Assembly: GCA_017645785.1 (NCBI GenBank)
Contig: JAGCNW010000011.1
Coordinates: 1-44,278 of the forward strand
Direction: 5' to 3'
Source: Treponema sp.
GTDB lineage: Bacteria; Spirochaetota; Spirochaetia; Treponematales; Treponemataceae
Length of the DNA: 44,278 nt
In this document: piece after piece, positions 42,422 to 44,278 of the stretch
Numbering within the stretch: position 1 is the stretch's first letter
How the letters are laid out: every line of letters begins with the position of its first letter
The notes under the pieces: generated by a model
Seen by the model: only the letters and a program-made list of their open reading frames with translations
Told to the model about the DNA's origin: nothing
Database searches by the model: none
Position numbers and translations under genes: made by a program

Positions 42422-42677
42422 TGTCCGCGCCTCCATTTTCAAATTCAAAAATAATTCGCCATTGGTCATTTATTCTGATTGAATAAAAGCCCTGCAGGTC
42501 CCCTAAAAGTTCTTCAAGACGATTTCCAGGCGGAACACGCAAATCAACAACTTTCGCCGCGGCCGCTATCATGCGAAGCTTTCGTCTAGCAACATTTTGA
42601 ATTGCAGGCGGAAGTTTTTTGCAGCGAAAGCCATTGAACACCAATTCCGTCTCGGAATCTCCGAAAGACCTTATCAT
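42393..42677 (-). CDS. higB: HigB-family mRNA interferase toxin
   Basis: 94 residues, RelE/HigB superfamily, ribosome-dependent mRNA cleavage. Landmarks: FGDSETELVFNG, KLRMIAAAAKVVDLRVPPGNRLEEL, and YSIRINDQWRIIFEF. ATG 42677 stands 6 nt after a -10, no SD. First gene of the toxin-antitoxin pair. Confidence 0.93.
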   Translation of the reverse strand: MIRSFGDSETELVFNGFRCKKLPPAIQNVARRKLRMIAAAAKVVDLRVPPGNRLEELLGDLQGFYSIRINDQWRIIFEFENGGADNVKITDYHK

Positions 42678-42683
42678 ACAATA

Positions 42684-42712
42684 ATACTAACGCAAAACAT
42701 CAGTATTGTCAA
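42684..42712 (-). promoter_or_regulatory. higBA promoter with candidate operator, leaderless type
   Basis: Minus strand TTGACA (42712-42707), 17 bp, TAGTAT (42689-42684), 6 nt to ATG. An inverted repeat AATACT (42707-42702) / AGTATT (42688-42683) covers the spacer and -10, a likely HigA operator. The -35 overlaps the last codons of the upstream transporter gene. Confidence 0.78.
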
Positions 42713-43409
42713 GGGATTTTTTCCTTTCCCACAAGACTCGCGCCAAATACATGAAGGGCGTGTCCAAAAGGCTTGTGGCGACGTAAATCACGTAGCAGGA
42801 AATTGTGACGGAAATCAACGTGGGCGTGTCGAAGAGGCCGGCGAAAGCGAGGACGTTGAAAACAGTGATGTTGACCGCTTGGCTTACGAGGGTGGAACCA
42901 TTGTTGCGAAGCCACAAAAAGCCGCGCTTGTTTCCGCATAATTTTTCTGACAGGCGCCACCAATAATCGTAAAGGTTGATGTCCAAAAACTCGCTTACGG
43001 CAAAGCCGACAAAGCTTGCGGCGACGATGCGGGGCGTGTTGGCAAAAAGGTTCTTGAGGGACTCAAAGGCAAAGTCGTTGGGCGACGGCGTGTAAAAGCG
43101 CCATATCATCGAAAAGAAAATGAAGGCGACGCTGGAAATGATTCCCAAAATGACTCCCCTGCGGGCTTCTTTTTTTCCGTAGAACTCGCTCAAAAAGTCT
43201 GTGGCCAAAAAGGTCGTGGCAAAGAGCGTGTTGCCCAGCGTTTGCTCCATGCCAAAGGCGTTGACCAAAACGGGCACTTCGACGTTGGCAAGAATCGTGC
43301 AAATTGCGATCCAGGCAAAGATTCCGCCCTTGTTAAAAAAGCGGAACATCACAAGCAGGACGCCGAACGCAAACAAGAGCGACGCGACCAAAAGAATTTC
43401 ATTTGTCAT
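42687..43409 (-). CDS. yhhQ: Queuosine precursor transporter, YhhQ/VUT family
   Basis: 240 residues, six TM helices. Family landmarks: ANVEVPVLVNAFG, GNTLFATTFLATDFLSEFYGKKEARRGV, and WLRNNGSTLVSQAVNI. YhhQ proteins import the 7-deazaguanine precursor of queuosine. Start MTNEILL at 43409 has AGGAGGTG upstream; a GTG three codons earlier is also possible. No preQ1 riboswitch is seen; the leader is the end of repeat copy 3. Confidence 0.9.
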   Translation of the reverse strand: MTNEILLVASLLFAFGVLLVMFRFFNKGGIFAWIAICTILANVEVPVLVNAFGMEQTLGNTLFATTFLATDFLSEFYGKKEARRGVILGIISSVAFIFFSMIWRFYTPSPNDFAFESLKNLFANTPRIVAASFVGFAVSEFLDINLYDYWWRLSEKLCGNKRGFLWLRNNGSTLVSQAVNITVFNVLAFAGLFDTPTLISVTISCYVIYVATSLLDTPFMYLARVLWERKKSLDNTDVLR

Positions 43410-43421
43410 TTCTGACACCTC

Positions 43422-43502
43422 CTATTGCGGCGCGAAAATTTTTCTCGCGACGCAAAAGGGACGAGCCAAGGCTTTAAGCGAAGCGGGCCTTGGCCGTTCC
43501 TA
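43422..43502 (-). repeat. TAGGAACG palindromic element, copy 3
   Basis: Minus strand TAGGAACG, stem CCAAGGC/GCCTTGG, CGTCCCTTTT, then GCGTCGCGA/TCGCGCCGC and GCAATAG. It is oriented like the upstream manA gene but starts about 50 bp after its stop. It ends 13 bp before the yhhQ start and just before its SD. Confidence 0.8.
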
Positions 43503-43551
43503 GTATTTTTTTTACGTCTGGATGGATTTTCGAACAGACGGATTTAACAAA

Positions 43552-44278
43552 TCATTTGGCGCAAATCTTTAGGACGCGAGCGTTTTGGCTTTTGAAGACA
43601 AGCTCCTCGCCAGCCGGAAGCGCGAATATGTCCTCGGCGGCGAAGTCTTGGGCTTGCGAGCCGGTCGCTTCAACGCTTCCGCTTCCTTCCAAAATGTAAA
43701 AAAGCTGGACGCCGTTTGGGCCTTTTGCGGAATCGTTTTTGTGACTCCACTCGCCCGCAACATAGATTTCTTCCAGCGAAAAATACTTGCAGTCAAAGCG
43801 GCCCGGGAAGCGCGCGATTTTCGCAAGGCCTTCGTTCTTGATCGAAGCGACGCCCTTTTGAACGTGAATCTCGCGCGGCCGGCCCCAGTCGTAAAGGCGG
43901 TATGTTATGTCGCAAGATTGCTGGACTTCCATCAAGCGGAGGCCGCCGCCGATCGCGTGCACCGTTCCCGACGGAATGAAAACAAAGTCGCCCGCCTTTA
44001 CCTCAACTTGGTTTAAAAGCGGATCGAGCGCGTTTTGCTCGATGGCAGCGGAGACTTGCTCGCGGCTGGGATTTCCGTTCAATCCATAGACAAGCTTGGC
44101 GCCGGGCTTTGCGTCAAGGACGTACCAGCATTCGGTTTTGCCGACGTTTCCTGAGCCTTCCAAAAGCGCGGCGGTTTCGTCGTCGGGGTGGACCTGAACG
44201 CTCAAAGATTGGTCGGCTTGGATCACCTTTACCAAAAGGGGGTAAGAGCCGCCGCAAAAATCTACGAACTCTTTTTGC
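43552..44278 (-). CDS. manA: Mannose-6-phosphate isomerase class I, 5' end missing
   Basis: Partial, about 242 residues; the frame is open through the window end (KEFVDFCGGSYPLLVKVIQA). Interconverts mannose-6-P and fructose-6-P. Zinc ligands: QVHPDD, TECWYVL and GTVHAIGGG; a second cupin half ends VLKICAK. A short stretch to repeat copy 3 (43503-43551) holds no gene. Confidence 0.95.
   Translation of the reverse strand, partial: QKEFVDFCGGSYPLLVKVIQADQSLSVQVHPDDETAALLEGSGNVGKTECWYVLDAKPGAKLVYGLNGNPSREQVSAAIEQNALDPLLNQVEVKAGDFVFIPSGTVHAIGGGLRLMEVQQSCDITYRLYDWGRPREIHVQKGVASIKNEGLAKIARFPGRFDCKYFSLEEIYVAGEWSHKNDSAKGPNGVQLFYILEGSGSVEATGSQAQDFAAEDIFALPAGEELVFKSQNARVLKICAK

Noticed and set aside
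43410..43502. preQ1 riboswitch before the YhhQ transporter
   Set aside because: The interval is filled by palindromic repeat copy 3; no preQ1 pseudoknot core was seen.

Overview
The window looks like a chromosomal segment of a spirochaete, most likely a Treponema or close relative. Grounds: a PnrA-type purine-nucleoside lipoprotein ABC operon in the treponemal order, a DUF5312-like protein, adjacent cheR/cheB, a Na+-pump oxaloacetate decarboxylase, a FliL-like protein, and spirochaete-style lipoprotein signals. This genus call is inference; only 49 bases of 16S rRNA are present.

Layout. 1-330: 5' end of a 16S gene (minus) with leader and promoter. 330-6230 (minus): nucleoside ABC importer (lipoprotein, ATPase, two permeases) plus an HD-domain nucleotidase-like protein, joined by 1-4 bp overlaps. 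6345-10922: DUF5312-like protein, hotdog thioesterase, and a large two-TM protein with an acidic hexapeptide repeat. 11015-14069 (plus): hflX, a FliL-like gene, and a membrane protein/ECF sigma/anti-sigma cassette. 14053-15668 (minus): LysM-M23 peptidase and rlmE. 15751-17764 (plus): polyprenyl synthase, TPR protein, RseC-like protein. 17768-22405 (minus): cheB, cheR, comM, PHP phosphoesterase. 22558-23796 (plus): double cyclic-nucleotide-binding regulator. 23904-28594 (minus): oadG-oadA-oadB plus a PilZ-like gene, divergent from a biotin-dependent carboxyltransferase at 28810-30300. 30304-32532 (minus): degenerate M16-like lipoprotein and xthA. 32790-37217 (minus): amino-acid block lysC, dapB, RRM protein, leader peptide leuL, leuA. 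37278-40949 (minus): accessory stretch with an acyltransferase, a nitroreductase/methyltransferase/Cys-rich cluster and fragmented small ORFs. 41019-44278 (minus): ilvE, higBA, a YhhQ-family transporter, and manA running off the end.

Strongest observations. (1) The minus strand between the RRM gene and leuA holds a complete leucine attenuator: an SD-preceded 18-codon leader peptide with five consecutive Leu codons, three mutually exclusive hairpins and an intrinsic terminator. (2) At about ten genes a sigma70-type -10 lies only 6-9 nt from the start codon, predicting leaderless or nearly leaderless mRNAs. (3) A palindromic element starting TAGGAACG occurs three times, always downstream of a gene and in its orientation, twice supplying the stop codon. 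(4) OadA carries two biotinyl domains and faces a second, 12S/PccB-type carboxyltransferase. (5) The leuA-xthA gap holds a dense set of competing hairpins and an orphan plus-strand terminator.
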